IMG/VR virus record: IMGVR_UViG_3300032334_000357
Coordinates: 1-21,373 of that record
Source: a virus
Reading direction: 5' to 3' (one strand)
Length of the DNA: 21,373 nt
The position numbers and the translations under genes were made by a program. Below the pieces are notes generated by a model. It searched no databases. It was not told the DNA's origin and saw only the letters and a list, made by a program, of their open reading frames with translations. This document shows positions 14,067 through 21,367 of this stretch, in pieces (the first letter of the stretch is position 1; each line of letters starts with the position of its first letter).

Positions 14067-14338
14067 ACTAATCCTCCAGATCTCATATCTTTTCTATTTG
14101 TAAATGTTGCAACATTTTTAGGTTTAGGTCCAGTGTTTCCTGCAGCTCTTTTTCTTGCAACTGCTGAACGTCTTTGACCTTCTGACATTGATCTAGCTTT
14201 AGCTAATGGAACACATTTTGGATAGCCTTTTCTTTTTTCTCCTTTTGATCTTCCACAAGGAGCATAAGATCCATCTTTTCTTTTAGATCCAATATCTACC
14301 CATTTTTCTGCAACCCATTTTCTAAGACCATTTGCCAT
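14063..14338 (-). CDS. DUF5872-like small basic protein (91 aa)
   Basis: MANGLRKWVAEKWVDIGSKR at the start, GSYAPCGRSKGEKRKGYPKC (residues 23-42), VPLAKARSMSEGQRRSAVAR and KRAAGNTGPKPKNVATF follow the pattern of DUF5872-type proteins found in marine phages and large DNA viruses. I chose the ATG at 14338: a longer frame from 14476 exists, but its first 46 codons lie inside the preceding gene in another frame and do not resemble this family. Two cysteines (C28, C42) could bind metal or form a disulfide. The protein is strongly basic; function unknown, likely virion- or DNA-associated. Confidence 0.82.
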   Translation of the reverse strand: MANGLRKWVAEKWVDIGSKRKDGSYAPCGRSKGEKRKGYPKCVPLAKARSMSEGQRRSAVARKRAAGNTGPKPKNVATFTNRKDMRSGGLV

Positions 14339-14339
14339 G

Positions 14340-14591
14340 TTAATATTTTTTAGTAACCTTTCTTCTATCTTCCATAACAGCTCCACAACCTTTGGCAACA
14401 CCACCTTGTTTATAATTGGATACCATTTTTCTTTGTTGTGAAATACTTCCACCCATAGCTTTTTTCTTACGTCCACCTGGAACTATTTTTCCAGAACAAA
14501 CTGCTGAAGCATACATATTTGCATATGCGCTTGGATAAACTTTAAATTTTCTTTTAGCCGCTGCTTTTCCTTTTGGACAAAGTTTAGCCAT
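14340..14591 (-). CDS. Small basic Cys-containing protein with shared tail motif (83 aa)
   Basis: The N-terminus LCPKGKAAAKRKFKVYPSAY followed by ANMYASAVCSG (residues 4-34) is a recurrent marine-phage pattern. The C-terminus GGVAKGCGAVMEDRRKVTKK plus a final Tyr resembles the tails of the 80-aa and 123-aa proteins nearby. It starts by a TAATG coupling with the upstream gene. The charge is strongly positive. Function unknown; a minor virion or nucleoid protein is plausible. Confidence 0.82.
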   Translation of the reverse strand: MAKLCPKGKAAAKRKFKVYPSAYANMYASAVCSGKIVPGGRKKKAMGGSISQQRKMVSNYKQGGVAKGCGAVMEDRRKVTKKY

Positions 14592-14935
14592 TAATAACCT
14601 CTTTTTGCAACTTTTGGAAAACCTTTTATTAATCCACCTTTTGCTTTTTTAACCATTTTTCCAGATGAAGTTTCTCTATATCCCTTTTTCTCTAATCTTG
14701 TTTCTTTGGATTCCATTTTTTTGGCTTCTTTACTTTCATGTGCCATTGATTCATCTTTTGCTTTTTTCTTAATCATTCCACCCTTAGCTTTTCCATCTCT
14801 CTCTTTTAATTTTTCAAGGAGTAAAGGATCTTCTAATTGTTTTTTAAAGTCTTCCAAATCTTTTTTTTGCTGTTCTTCTAGTTTTCTTCCAGCAGGTCCT
14901 CTTAATCTAATTCCATCCCCACCGAAATCAGCCAT
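14591..14935 (-). CDS. Lys/Glu-rich small protein (114 aa)
   Basis: A highly charged helical protein: LEEQQKKDLEDFKKQLEDPL, then LLEKLKERDGKAKGG, and a Lys/Glu/Met-rich middle (SMAHESKEAKKMESKETRLE). The C-terminus KAKGGLIKGFPKVAKRGY again shows a Gly-Gly/Lys-Gly basic theme, and the start contains IRLRGPAGRK. It starts by TAATG coupling. No family recognised. Low-complexity basic/acidic character suggests a disordered nucleic-acid- or protein-binding role. Confidence 0.75.
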   Translation of the reverse strand: MADFGGDGIRLRGPAGRKLEEQQKKDLEDFKKQLEDPLLLEKLKERDGKAKGGMIKKKAKDESMAHESKEAKKMESKETRLEKKGYRETSSGKMVKKAKGGLIKGFPKVAKRGY

Positions 14936-15246
14936 TACTTCATTCCTTTTAAGGTCATAGCTAATCTAGCACGTTTACCAGTTACTCCTGATTTTTTTGC
15001 TGCAGCTTTTAATTTAGACATTGGTATTTTTTCACCTTTTTTAACTTTTAGAGTAGCTCTTAAAGAACCAGGTTTTTTAATTGCTGATTGAATCCATTTA
15101 GATCCACCATCTTTAAAAACACCTCTTCCTTTTAAAATATCAGCTTTAGTTATTTTCCCATCTTTATTTAAATCTGGAAAAGAACCTCTTGCTAAACCAA
15201 CTCTTGCAATACCAGTTCCTCTTTTTTGTATTCCAAGTCCAGCCAT
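14935..15246 (-). CDS. Small virion-type protein with an EF-hand/dockerin-like loop (103 aa)
   Basis: Residues 25-36 read DLNKDGKITKAD, with Asp/Asn/Asp at positions 1, 3 and 5, Gly at 6, Ile at 8, Thr at 9 and Asp at 12: a full canonical calcium-binding loop of the EF-hand/dockerin kind. The second half (WIQSAIKKPGSLRATLKVKK, GEKIPMSKLKAAAKKSG, GKRARLAMTLKG) is a pattern shared by small proteins of marine phages. The N-terminus QKRGTGIARVGLARG has the RGxGxA theme. TAATG coupling on both sides. Calcium-dependent folding or attachment is likely; the partner is unknown. Confidence 0.82.
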   Translation of the reverse strand: MAGLGIQKRGTGIARVGLARGSFPDLNKDGKITKADILKGRGVFKDGGSKWIQSAIKKPGSLRATLKVKKGEKIPMSKLKAAAKKSGVTGKRARLAMTLKGMK

Positions 15247-15416
15247 TATCTTTTTCCCTTCATCATTTTGCCTTTTTTCTTCATAGGCATATCTTTAGTC
15301 ATCATATCTGCTTTTTTAACTTTGCCACCTTTTTTAAAAGCAGCTCCTATACCTTTAACTGCTATTCCACCACCTTTAAAAGCAGGTCTTGGTCTTTGTT
15401 TATAATCGTTTCTCAT
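15246..15416 (-). CDS. Very small Lys/Gly/Met-rich protein (56 aa)
   Basis: I translated this by hand. ATG at 15416 lies 6 bases after a TAAGGAG ribosome site at the end of the holin-like gene, and the stop TAA overlaps the next start (TAATG). The protein begins MRNDYKQRPRPAFKGGGIAV, continues KGIGAAFKKGGKVKKADM and ends in a Lys/Met-rich tail. The basic Gly-Gly/Lys-Gly theme places it with the surrounding small proteins. Function unknown; the ribosome site and perfect coupling argue for a real gene. Confidence 0.8.
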   Translation of the reverse strand: MRNDYKQRPRPAFKGGGIAVKGIGAAFKKGGKVKKADMMTKDMPMKKKGKMMKGKR

Positions 15417-15425
15417 TTTTTCTCC

Positions 15426-15851
15426 TTAACCATTTTCTTGGTTGTTTGTCGGCTTGTTAGACATCGTTCTTGCAACCGACTCTGCTGAACGACCAATCAC
15501 ATATCCGCCAAGTCCAACATTTAATAATGTCCAAACATCGCCGGGTAACTCAAAGGTTATAACTGCACCCATGAATACTTTAATAACAGGTCCAATAACA
15601 TAATTCCATACCAATATAAAGATTAAAACATACATTAATAGAGGTCTCCAAGAAGATGCAAACCATCCAGCCTTTGCTTCAGCTTCAATAATTCTTGATG
15701 CTGCTTGTAATTCTTGTGTATGAGATTGTAATAACTGAGTTTGCAGTTGTGCTTTTAATTTTTCTTGAAGATCTTTATCAGGAACTGCTTTTTCAATTGT
15801 ATTAAATAAAATTTTAGCGAGAGGAGCAATAGCACCTAGCATTGGTAACAT
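15426..15851 (-). CDS. 3TM-type holin-like membrane protein (141 aa)
   Basis: An amphipathic N-terminal helix (residues 5-22), an Asp/Lys/Gln-rich coiled region (25-60), then SSWRPLLMYVLIFILVWNYV (66-85), which begins transmembrane segment one (about 70-93), and DVWTLLNVGLGGYVIGRSAE (105-124), segment two. The WRP motif at the membrane edge and the GGYVxGRS element are typical of the GTA holin/3TM family (PF11351-like). It would form pores in the inner membrane late in infection. Unusually it lies among head genes, and no endolysin is in the window, so a role in virion DNA ejection is a second option. It starts three bases after the upstream stop. Confidence 0.82.
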   Translation of the reverse strand: MLPMLGAIAPLAKILFNTIEKAVPDKDLQEKLKAQLQTQLLQSHTQELQAASRIIEAEAKAGWFASSWRPLLMYVLIFILVWNYVIGPVIKVFMGAVITFELPGDVWTLLNVGLGGYVIGRSAESVARTMSNKPTNNQENG

Positions 15852-15854
15852 GAT

Positions 15855-16226
15855 TTAAAACCACTTAGCTGATCTTCTTTTTTCTGAAAGAATACTTCCT
15901 TGACCTTGTACTTCTTGAATTTGTGTTTCTGAATTGCTTGACATCTCAACATCAACTCCACCAACTAAATATCCTTGAGAGTCAGTAAATTTTGAATGAT
16001 CAACTTCTTTTATTTTTGAAGCTGGAGAAAATGTTTTAGTTGAATTAGCTAAACCGCCTACTGCCATTTTTTTTCTAGACATTCCTGCTTCAGATAAAGC
16101 AATAGCGATTGCTTGTTTAGGATTTTTTACTTTTTTAGAAGATCCGCCAATGTTAAGTTCGCCTTTTTTGAACTGTCTCATTACTTTACTGATCTTTTTT
16201 TGTTTTGAATTCATTTTCATAGCCAT
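15855..16226 (-). CDS. DUF6496-like small basic protein with shared tail motif (123 aa)
   Basis: Residues 10-55 (KKISKVMRQFKKGELNIGGS, then KVKNPKQAIAIALSEAGMSR) match, from memory, the DUF6496 family, a short lysine-rich helical domain common in phages. The C-terminal part is Ser/Gln-rich and ends in VQGQGSILSEKRRSAKWF, which resembles the tails of the 83-aa and 80-aa proteins downstream. It has an AAGGAG ribosome site and starts the small-gene run just after the portal. Function unknown; DNA or capsid binding is suggested by charge. Confidence 0.82.
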   Translation of the reverse strand: MAMKMNSKQKKISKVMRQFKKGELNIGGSSKKVKNPKQAIAIALSEAGMSRKKMAVGGLANSTKTFSPASKIKEVDHSKFTDSQGYLVGGVDVEMSSNSETQIQEVQGQGSILSEKRRSAKWF

Positions 16227-16258
16227 ATGTATACTCCTTTTTTGTTATTTAACAATAT

Positions 16259-18724
16259 TTATTGTATTTTTTTATTTGTATTAGAAAAATGTTGTTTTGC
16301 AATAGATGTTGCTGCTCTTAATTCAGCCAAATCTTCATTTTGTTGCAGTTTTTCTTGTGTATTCATCTGATTCATCATGGCTCTCATCTTATCTAGATTG
16401 ATTCTTTGCTCACCTTCTTGTTTTTTTCTAGCATTTTCTTGAGCCTGTAAGTCTAACTCTCTGGCTTTTAATGCAGCTATAGGATCATTATCAAATTGTG
16501 ATGTAATTTTCTTTTCTTCATCCATAAATTCACCCATCATTTCAGCAATTAGAATTGCTTTTCTAGATTCTAACTTCATTTGAAACTGTTGTACCTGTGC
16601 TTGTACTTGTGGACTTTGTAAAGCTTGAGGATTTTGAGACATCATTTGTATTTGTTGTAACTCTTGTGCAAATTCTAATTCAACTTGTTCTAAAGCCATT
16701 AAAGAAATATGTTCAAATATATTTTTCTCTAATGATCCAACTATCATAGGATTATTTTTTGCAATGTTAGTAGACATAAAACTTAAATGTGCAGTAATGT
16801 GAGCTCTATGATCTTGTCCTCTGAATGCTTGAAATGGTTGTCCACCTAATGCATCAATATGTTCTAATGCAGGATCTTTAGGCATTGGTTTTGCAGGTTG
16901 AATTAAAATCTTATCAATATCTTTTACACCTAATGCTTCATACATCTTTCTATAAATTTCATACAAGTTATGAATTTGTGGATTAGATTGAGCAAGTTGT
17001 AATTCAGTTTGTGCTAAACTAATTCTTTGTGTTTGAGAAAATATATTTGGATCAGCAACTGGAACGATATCTATTCTATCATCAAAGTCTGCTTGTTTAA
17101 TATTTTTTTGTCCACCAACAACATCATATGGATATTCATTTGGTAGATATAATTTAAATACTCTAGATAATAATTTGAATTCTTGTTTTAGTGATGAGTA
17201 TAATCGTTTATGAATAGCAGACATTGTTCTGCTTCCTCTTTCAAGTAAAGCTACAGTTGTACCAACAGCTGCTTGTTGATTACCATCACCTACTTGCATA
17301 TCAGCAATAGATGCAAATCTTTGACCAGCAGAAACAACTACACCCATTAATTGTAATAAAGTTTGAGAAGGTTCTTTGTATGGTAAAGTCATAAATGCAT
17401 CTCTAAGGTTTCCACCTGGAGCATCTACATCTCTCCATTCACCTGGCTGAATAGATTGAGCATCATCTCTAATTCTAATACCACGCATTTTAAATCCTGC
17501 TGGTAAGTTAGATAAAGTTCCTGCATCAATTAATTGTCTAAGTGCAGAAGTTGCAGTTCTAGATAATCCACCAATCATATGGATTAATCCAAAACCATAA
17601 AATCCTAAACCTGGTAAGAATTTAAAGTGTATAAAATATTGAATCTTATTTTTTTTAGGATCACCTATTTCGTAGTTTCTACGAATAGATAGAATTTCAC
17701 GAGAGCCTTCTTCTATCGTCACAATATAAGGAAGTTTAATTCCAGTCATTTCCCCGTTGGGATCACGATCTTCAAAGCCCTCGAGATCTAAGTTTACATG
17801 ACATTCAATTAAAGTAAAGATATCTTCGTAACCTGATTTAGTTATTCCTTCAATTTCTCTTTCTTTTGATTTTACATCATCAGCTTCTGTTGTTGAATCA
17901 TCACTTGGTAGTAAATCTAAATCTCTATAGAATCCACCTACTTGTTGTTTTCTTAGTTCATTTCCAGAAATTTTTAATACATGCATTATAGCTTCAGCAT
18001 CATCTAATGATGTTGCTGAGTATGGAACAACTAAATCTTCTGCTGGAACAAATTTAGATACAGCTCTTCCAAGTAAATCATCATAATAAACTTTTTTAAA
18101 TGTTGATCCTGATAATGGTAAATAAAATAACATAGTATCAAACTCTGGTTCATATTCTTTCATGACATCCATAATTTGATAGTTCATAAAATCTTTAACA
18201 CGTGTTGCTTGATCTTCTTTTTCTCTAGAAGAGTTTCCAATAATTTGAGTTCTAACAGGTCCGTCTGCTGGTAATAATTCTTTATAAGCTAATGCTTGAA
18301 ATTGTGTTACTGCTTCTGCAAGAACAGGATGTGTTGCACCCGATGCACCTTGGAATGGTTCTGTTCTTTGATCATATTTAAATCCAAGTAGATCCAAACC
18401 CTGAGTATAAGTTTGCTCCCAATCTTGTCTTGAATTTTTGTAATCTAAATAGTTTTGATAAAGTTCTGAACCTAATTGTCCTAAAATATTTTCTGGTAAT
18501 AATTCTGCTAAGTTGTCAAAATGGTTTACACTTTCACCAGCGCTAAATGCACCTGGATCAAAATTAATTTCAACGCCACCATCTGCTGTTGGTGTAACTT
18601 CTGTATTTCCTACACTTGGAATAGACTCTTGAACATCTACAATCTCTTCTGTTGCAGCTGCAGGATTTTCTATCTCAATTGTATTTCTAACTTCGTTTGG
18701 TAGTGACTTGTCTATTGTTGCCAT
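16259..18724 (-). CDS. Portal protein (821 aa)
   Basis: A long P22-like or T7-like portal of the type common in marine podoviruses: NLAELLPENILGQLGSELYQ (residues 71-90), DWEQTYTQGLDLLGFKYDQR (101-120), a THPVLAEAVTQFQALAYKEL segment (131-150), LPADGPVRTQIIG, then the wing and stem region with FKKVYYDDLLGRAVSKFVPA and the barrel region. The last ~180 residues are Gln-rich coiled coil (QVQAQVQQFQMKLESRK). It forms the dodecameric DNA channel at one capsid vertex and docks the terminase. CGGAG ribosome site 8 bases before the ATG. It lies directly after TerL, the acidic protein and the 46-aa gene. Confidence 0.92.
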   Translation of the reverse strand: MATIDKSLPNEVRNTIEIENPAAATEEIVDVQESIPSVGNTEVTPTADGGVEINFDPGAFSAGESVNHFDNLAELLPENILGQLGSELYQNYLDYKNSRQDWEQTYTQGLDLLGFKYDQRTEPFQGASGATHPVLAEAVTQFQALAYKELLPADGPVRTQIIGNSSREKEDQATRVKDFMNYQIMDVMKEYEPEFDTMLFYLPLSGSTFKKVYYDDLLGRAVSKFVPAEDLVVPYSATSLDDAEAIMHVLKISGNELRKQQVGGFYRDLDLLPSDDSTTEADDVKSKEREIEGITKSGYEDIFTLIECHVNLDLEGFEDRDPNGEMTGIKLPYIVTIEEGSREILSIRRNYEIGDPKKNKIQYFIHFKFLPGLGFYGFGLIHMIGGLSRTATSALRQLIDAGTLSNLPAGFKMRGIRIRDDAQSIQPGEWRDVDAPGGNLRDAFMTLPYKEPSQTLLQLMGVVVSAGQRFASIADMQVGDGNQQAAVGTTVALLERGSRTMSAIHKRLYSSLKQEFKLLSRVFKLYLPNEYPYDVVGGQKNIKQADFDDRIDIVPVADPNIFSQTQRISLAQTELQLAQSNPQIHNLYEIYRKMYEALGVKDIDKILIQPAKPMPKDPALEHIDALGGQPFQAFRGQDHRAHITAHLSFMSTNIAKNNPMIVGSLEKNIFEHISLMALEQVELEFAQELQQIQMMSQNPQALQSPQVQAQVQQFQMKLESRKAILIAEMMGEFMDEEKKITSQFDNDPIAALKARELDLQAQENARKKQEGEQRINLDKMRAMMNQMNTQEKLQQNEDLAELRAATSIAKQHFSNTNKKIQ

Positions 18725-18827
18725 TTAATTTCTCCGAACTTACTATCTTAACCTTATTATATGAAACATTCAAGCCCTGTGGGTTAGGTCCTGATTTAGG
18801 TGGTATAGTTCTTGTTAATCTTTTCAT
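18687..18827 (-). CDS. Small conserved hypothetical protein upstream of portal (46 aa)
   Basis: Translated by hand: MKRLTRTIPPKSGPNPQGLN followed by VSYNKVKIVSS and a basic end. The ATG shares one base with the upstream stop (TAATG), and the 3' end overlaps the portal start by 38 bases in another frame. The TIPPKSGPNPQG stretch is a pattern I recall in small marine phage proteins at this position. The coupling and the compact fit between genes support a real gene. Function unknown; proximity to the portal suggests a virion or packaging accessory. Confidence 0.75.
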   Translation of the reverse strand: MKRLTRTIPPKSGPNPQGLNVSYNKVKIVSSEKLNGNNRQVTTKRS

Positions 18828-19579
18828 TAAACTGGTAATCCTAAATTAATCCTTAATTGTCTCATGTATGCATCCATAGTTGGATTACCTGTATCAGGAT
18901 TATATGTTGGTGCATATTGTTGTATTGTTGCAATACCTCCACCATTATTAGATGGACTTTGAGTATTTGATTGAACTGATGTTGATTCTTGAGTGCTATC
19001 ATCTGGACCTGTTACACCTCTACTAGCTGCACTTATTGCACTACTAATTGCATTTGCAACCATCCCTGCAACGGGACCTGCTACTACTCCAACAGCAGTT
19101 GCTACTGGATTGTTTACTGCATTTGCAATTGCTGATTTCATAGCGTTTGAAACTGTACCAACTACTCCTTCATCTGAACTTGTTGCAGCAGATGTTCCAC
19201 TAACTCCACCTGTTCCTTCTTCTCCTCCAGGACCTGATCCAACTCCAGTACCACTTGTACTATCTCCTGATCCTCCAACTCCTGCTGAATCTCCTGTTCC
19301 TACCCCTGCATCTCCTGCGGAAGAAGCTCCTGCTCCATCATCTCCACCAACACCACCACCTGACCCACTACTTGATCCTTCTCCGTCTCCGTCTCCAGAT
19401 CCATCTCCAGATCCATCTCCTGATGATCCTCCATCTCCACCGCCACCGTCTCCGCCACCTTCAAATTTTTTTCTTTTAGTTTCGTTTAAAATATATTTTA
19501 TTTCTTCTTCAGAAAAACCTAAGCCTTTCAAATGTTTTGAAAAATTTTTATCGCTATAATTAGCCCTTTTATCAATCAT
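18827..19579 (-). CDS. Acidic Gly/Ser/Asp-rich protein (250 aa)
   Basis: A short helical N-terminus (FSKHLKGLGFSEEEIKYILN, residues 13-32), then about 90 residues of Gly/Ser/Asp/Glu low complexity (40-132), then a small-residue hydrophobic region (VSNAMKSAIANAVNNPVATA, then VGVVAGPVAGMVANAISSAI), and a C-terminus with NPDTGNPTMDAYMRQLRINL. The helical, Ala/Val-rich region could be membrane-active, as in ejected virion proteins; this is inference. It starts one base after the TerL stop with no separate ribosome site. A 12-base tandem repeat (19394-19424) codes part of the low-complexity run. The opposite strand is open, but only because the Gly/Ser codons read as Pro/Ser there. Confidence 0.78.
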   Translation of the reverse strand: MIDKRANYSDKNFSKHLKGLGFSEEEIKYILNETKRKKFEGGGDGGGGDGGSSGDGSGDGSGDGDGEGSSSGSGGGVGGDDGAGASSAGDAGVGTGDSAGVGGSGDSTSGTGVGSGPGGEEGTGGVSGTSAATSSDEGVVGTVSNAMKSAIANAVNNPVATAVGVVAGPVAGMVANAISSAISAASRGVTGPDDSTQESTSVQSNTQSPSNNGGGIATIQQYAPTYNPDTGNPTMDAYMRQLRINLGLPV

Positions 19580-19580
19580 A

Positions 19581-21065
19581 TTAATAATATGTTCTATTTA
19601 CTCTTGGAGTAACTTCATCTTTATAGTCTTCTGGATGAGAAATCAACCCGCCTTGTCTAAATCTCATTAAGGCTTGTGTTGTAGAATCTACTAAATCGTC
19701 ATTATCTCCATGTGGAAATGCAGCACATTCTTCAATAACTTCTTGTGCAAATTGTTTATTCTTAGGTGCCCATATCTTTCCAGATTCAAATAAAGGTGCA
19801 ACTGAATTAACTCGTGCATGTTTATCATTACCTTTTGATGGTGTGTAATTAACAACTGGTATTCCCATTTGTCTAAGTTCATAAGTTAGTGGAAGTCCTG
19901 AAGCTTTAGCCTCAACTAAAACAGTTTCTGGTTTCCAATACATATATTGTTCGTGAGCCAGGCGCCTTAGTTCAGGGAACTCCACACGCTTTTTAATAGC
20001 ATCTAATAATATTAAATTTGGACCAGAATCTTGATTTGGATAGAATACGCCCCAAGTAGTTATAGCTGAATAATCAGCAGTTTCTTTTTTCAAAAATGCA
20101 GTATCGTAAGATTGAATCACATGTTCAATTGGAGGTACATAATCTTCTTCCCAATCCTGCCACCATTCTCTTTTGATAATGGCCCCTTCTTCTGATGTTG
20201 GGTTTTGCATATACTGAGCATTCCATTTTGAAATACCAGCTGAAGCTTTAACTGCTAGTAAATCTTCTAACTTCCAATACTCTGGCCATACAGGTTTTCC
20301 ACTTGGCAGTATTGCTGGAAACTCTACTACTTCCCATTTGTCAGCTTTGTCTTCTGATCCTTGGGCCTTGATCAATTGTGCAGTTAAATCTTTTGTTGAC
20401 CATCTGGTCATAACTAAAACAATACGTCCGCCAGGTTGCAATCGCTGACGTGGACCTGATGTATACCATTCATACGCTTTATCAAAAGCAGTTGATGAAT
20501 TAGCATCTTGCTCTGAATGAGGATCGTCGATGATTAATAAATCAGCACCCCTACCGGTCACCGCACCTTGGACCCCGACAGCAAAGTATTCACCGCCTTT
20601 ATTAGTTTCCCAACGACCTGCTGCTTTTGAATCTTCTTGTAATCTTGTATCAAATATTTCTCTATACTCAGCTGAATCAATTAAGTTCTTAGCTTTACGA
20701 CCGAATCTAATTGCAAGTTCTGCAGTATGGGTTGCTTGAATAATTTTTAATTTAGGATTATTCCCAATCATCCAAGCAGGTAAAAAGTATGATGCAAATT
20801 CTGATTTAGTATGCCTTGGTGGCATATTGATAATTAATCTTTTTAAATCACCAGATAGTAATCTATTAAATTTATCTGATATTGTTTTATGATGATTACC
20901 TTCAATAAAATCTGGCCAAATATATTTTACAAATGTTAAGAAATCAGAACGTATTTCTCTATTTTTTACTTTATGAATTTTAGTTAAAAGATTTAATTTC
21001 CAATCTTTTCTTACATTAGGATCAGTAATGTTATCAATTTTTTTTAAAATATCTTTATTAAGCAT
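19581..21065 (-). CDS. terL: Terminase large subunit
   Basis: The ATPase has a Walker A-like NMPPRHTKSEF (residues 80-90), Walker B LLIIDDPHS (177-185, D180/D181) and the coupling motif VMTRWSTKDL (218-227). The C-terminal RNase H-like nuclease shows SYDTAF (D321), LVEAKASG (E385) and HGDNDDLVDSTTQAL (D457/D460). The 494-aa length is typical. It packages DNA into the procapsid through the portal and cuts concatemers. No small terminase subunit was identified in the window. The start ATG lacks a strong ribosome site and follows the unusual repeated leader. It starts the whole late cluster. Confidence 0.95.
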   Translation of the reverse strand: MLNKDILKKIDNITDPNVRKDWKLNLLTKIHKVKNREIRSDFLTFVKYIWPDFIEGNHHKTISDKFNRLLSGDLKRLIINMPPRHTKSEFASYFLPAWMIGNNPKLKIIQATHTAELAIRFGRKAKNLIDSAEYREIFDTRLQEDSKAAGRWETNKGGEYFAVGVQGAVTGRGADLLIIDDPHSEQDANSSTAFDKAYEWYTSGPRQRLQPGGRIVLVMTRWSTKDLTAQLIKAQGSEDKADKWEVVEFPAILPSGKPVWPEYWKLEDLLAVKASAGISKWNAQYMQNPTSEEGAIIKREWWQDWEEDYVPPIEHVIQSYDTAFLKKETADYSAITTWGVFYPNQDSGPNLILLDAIKKRVEFPELRRLAHEQYMYWKPETVLVEAKASGLPLTYELRQMGIPVVNYTPSKGNDKHARVNSVAPLFESGKIWAPKNKQFAQEVIEECAAFPHGDNDDLVDSTTQALMRFRQGGLISHPEDYKDEVTPRVNRTYY

Positions 21066-21074
21066 AATATAATT

Positions 21075-21330
21075 ATGGTACCTAAATTGTTTTTAACACC
21101 CCCTGGAGTACAAATCCATAGATAATTTTATAACCTATAGGGTCCCCTTTGATGGTACCTTAAACATTTTTTACCCCTCCCCCCATCTCAAGAAAAAAGT
21201 AATTTTCAAACCCATAATGAATTTATTAACTATGACTGTGTAAATCCTAGACTAAAGGGTATGTCTGGGACCCCTTTATTTGATTTACACTCTCCCCCCT
21301 CCTTAGAATAAAAGTAATTTGGAAACCCAT
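21075..21330. repeat. Three degenerate direct repeats before terL
   Basis: Copies at 21075-21119, 21152-21215 and 21281-21330 (plus strand). The first two begin ATGGTACCT(T)AAA, T-run, then a C-tract. The second and third share the C-tract followed by AAAAGTAATTTNNAAACCCA (bases 21195-21214 and 21310-21329; two mismatches). The first keeps only C-tract and AAATCCAT. GGG(T/A)CCCCTTT occurs between copies, at 21140-21150 and 21267-21277. Confidence 0.75.
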
Positions 21331-21352
21331 TGGGACCTCTATGTCATCGGGG

Positions 21353-21367
21353 GTGGGGCCCGCCCAC
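21353..21367. other. GC-rich hairpin at the right edge
   Basis: GTGGG / CCCAC pair with a five-base loop GCCCG. It is short but the densest GC patch in the window. It lies next to the G-tract repeats and may belong to the same regulatory or packaging element. Confidence 0.45.

Noticed and set aside
14339-14476. Upstream extension of the DUF5872-like gene (46 codons)
   Set aside because: These codons lie in the neighbouring 83-aa gene in another frame and do not resemble the family; the MANGLRKW start fits better.
18993-19559. 188-residue proline/serine-rich ORF on the plus strand
   Set aside because: It is the antisense of the Gly/Ser/Asp-rich gene; Gly codons read as Pro on the other strand, so it is open by composition only. 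It has no ribosome site and opposes all neighbours.
19691-19882. 63-residue minus-strand ORF within terL
   Set aside because: Out-of-frame shadow of the nuclease domain, which contains conserved catalytic residues in its own frame.
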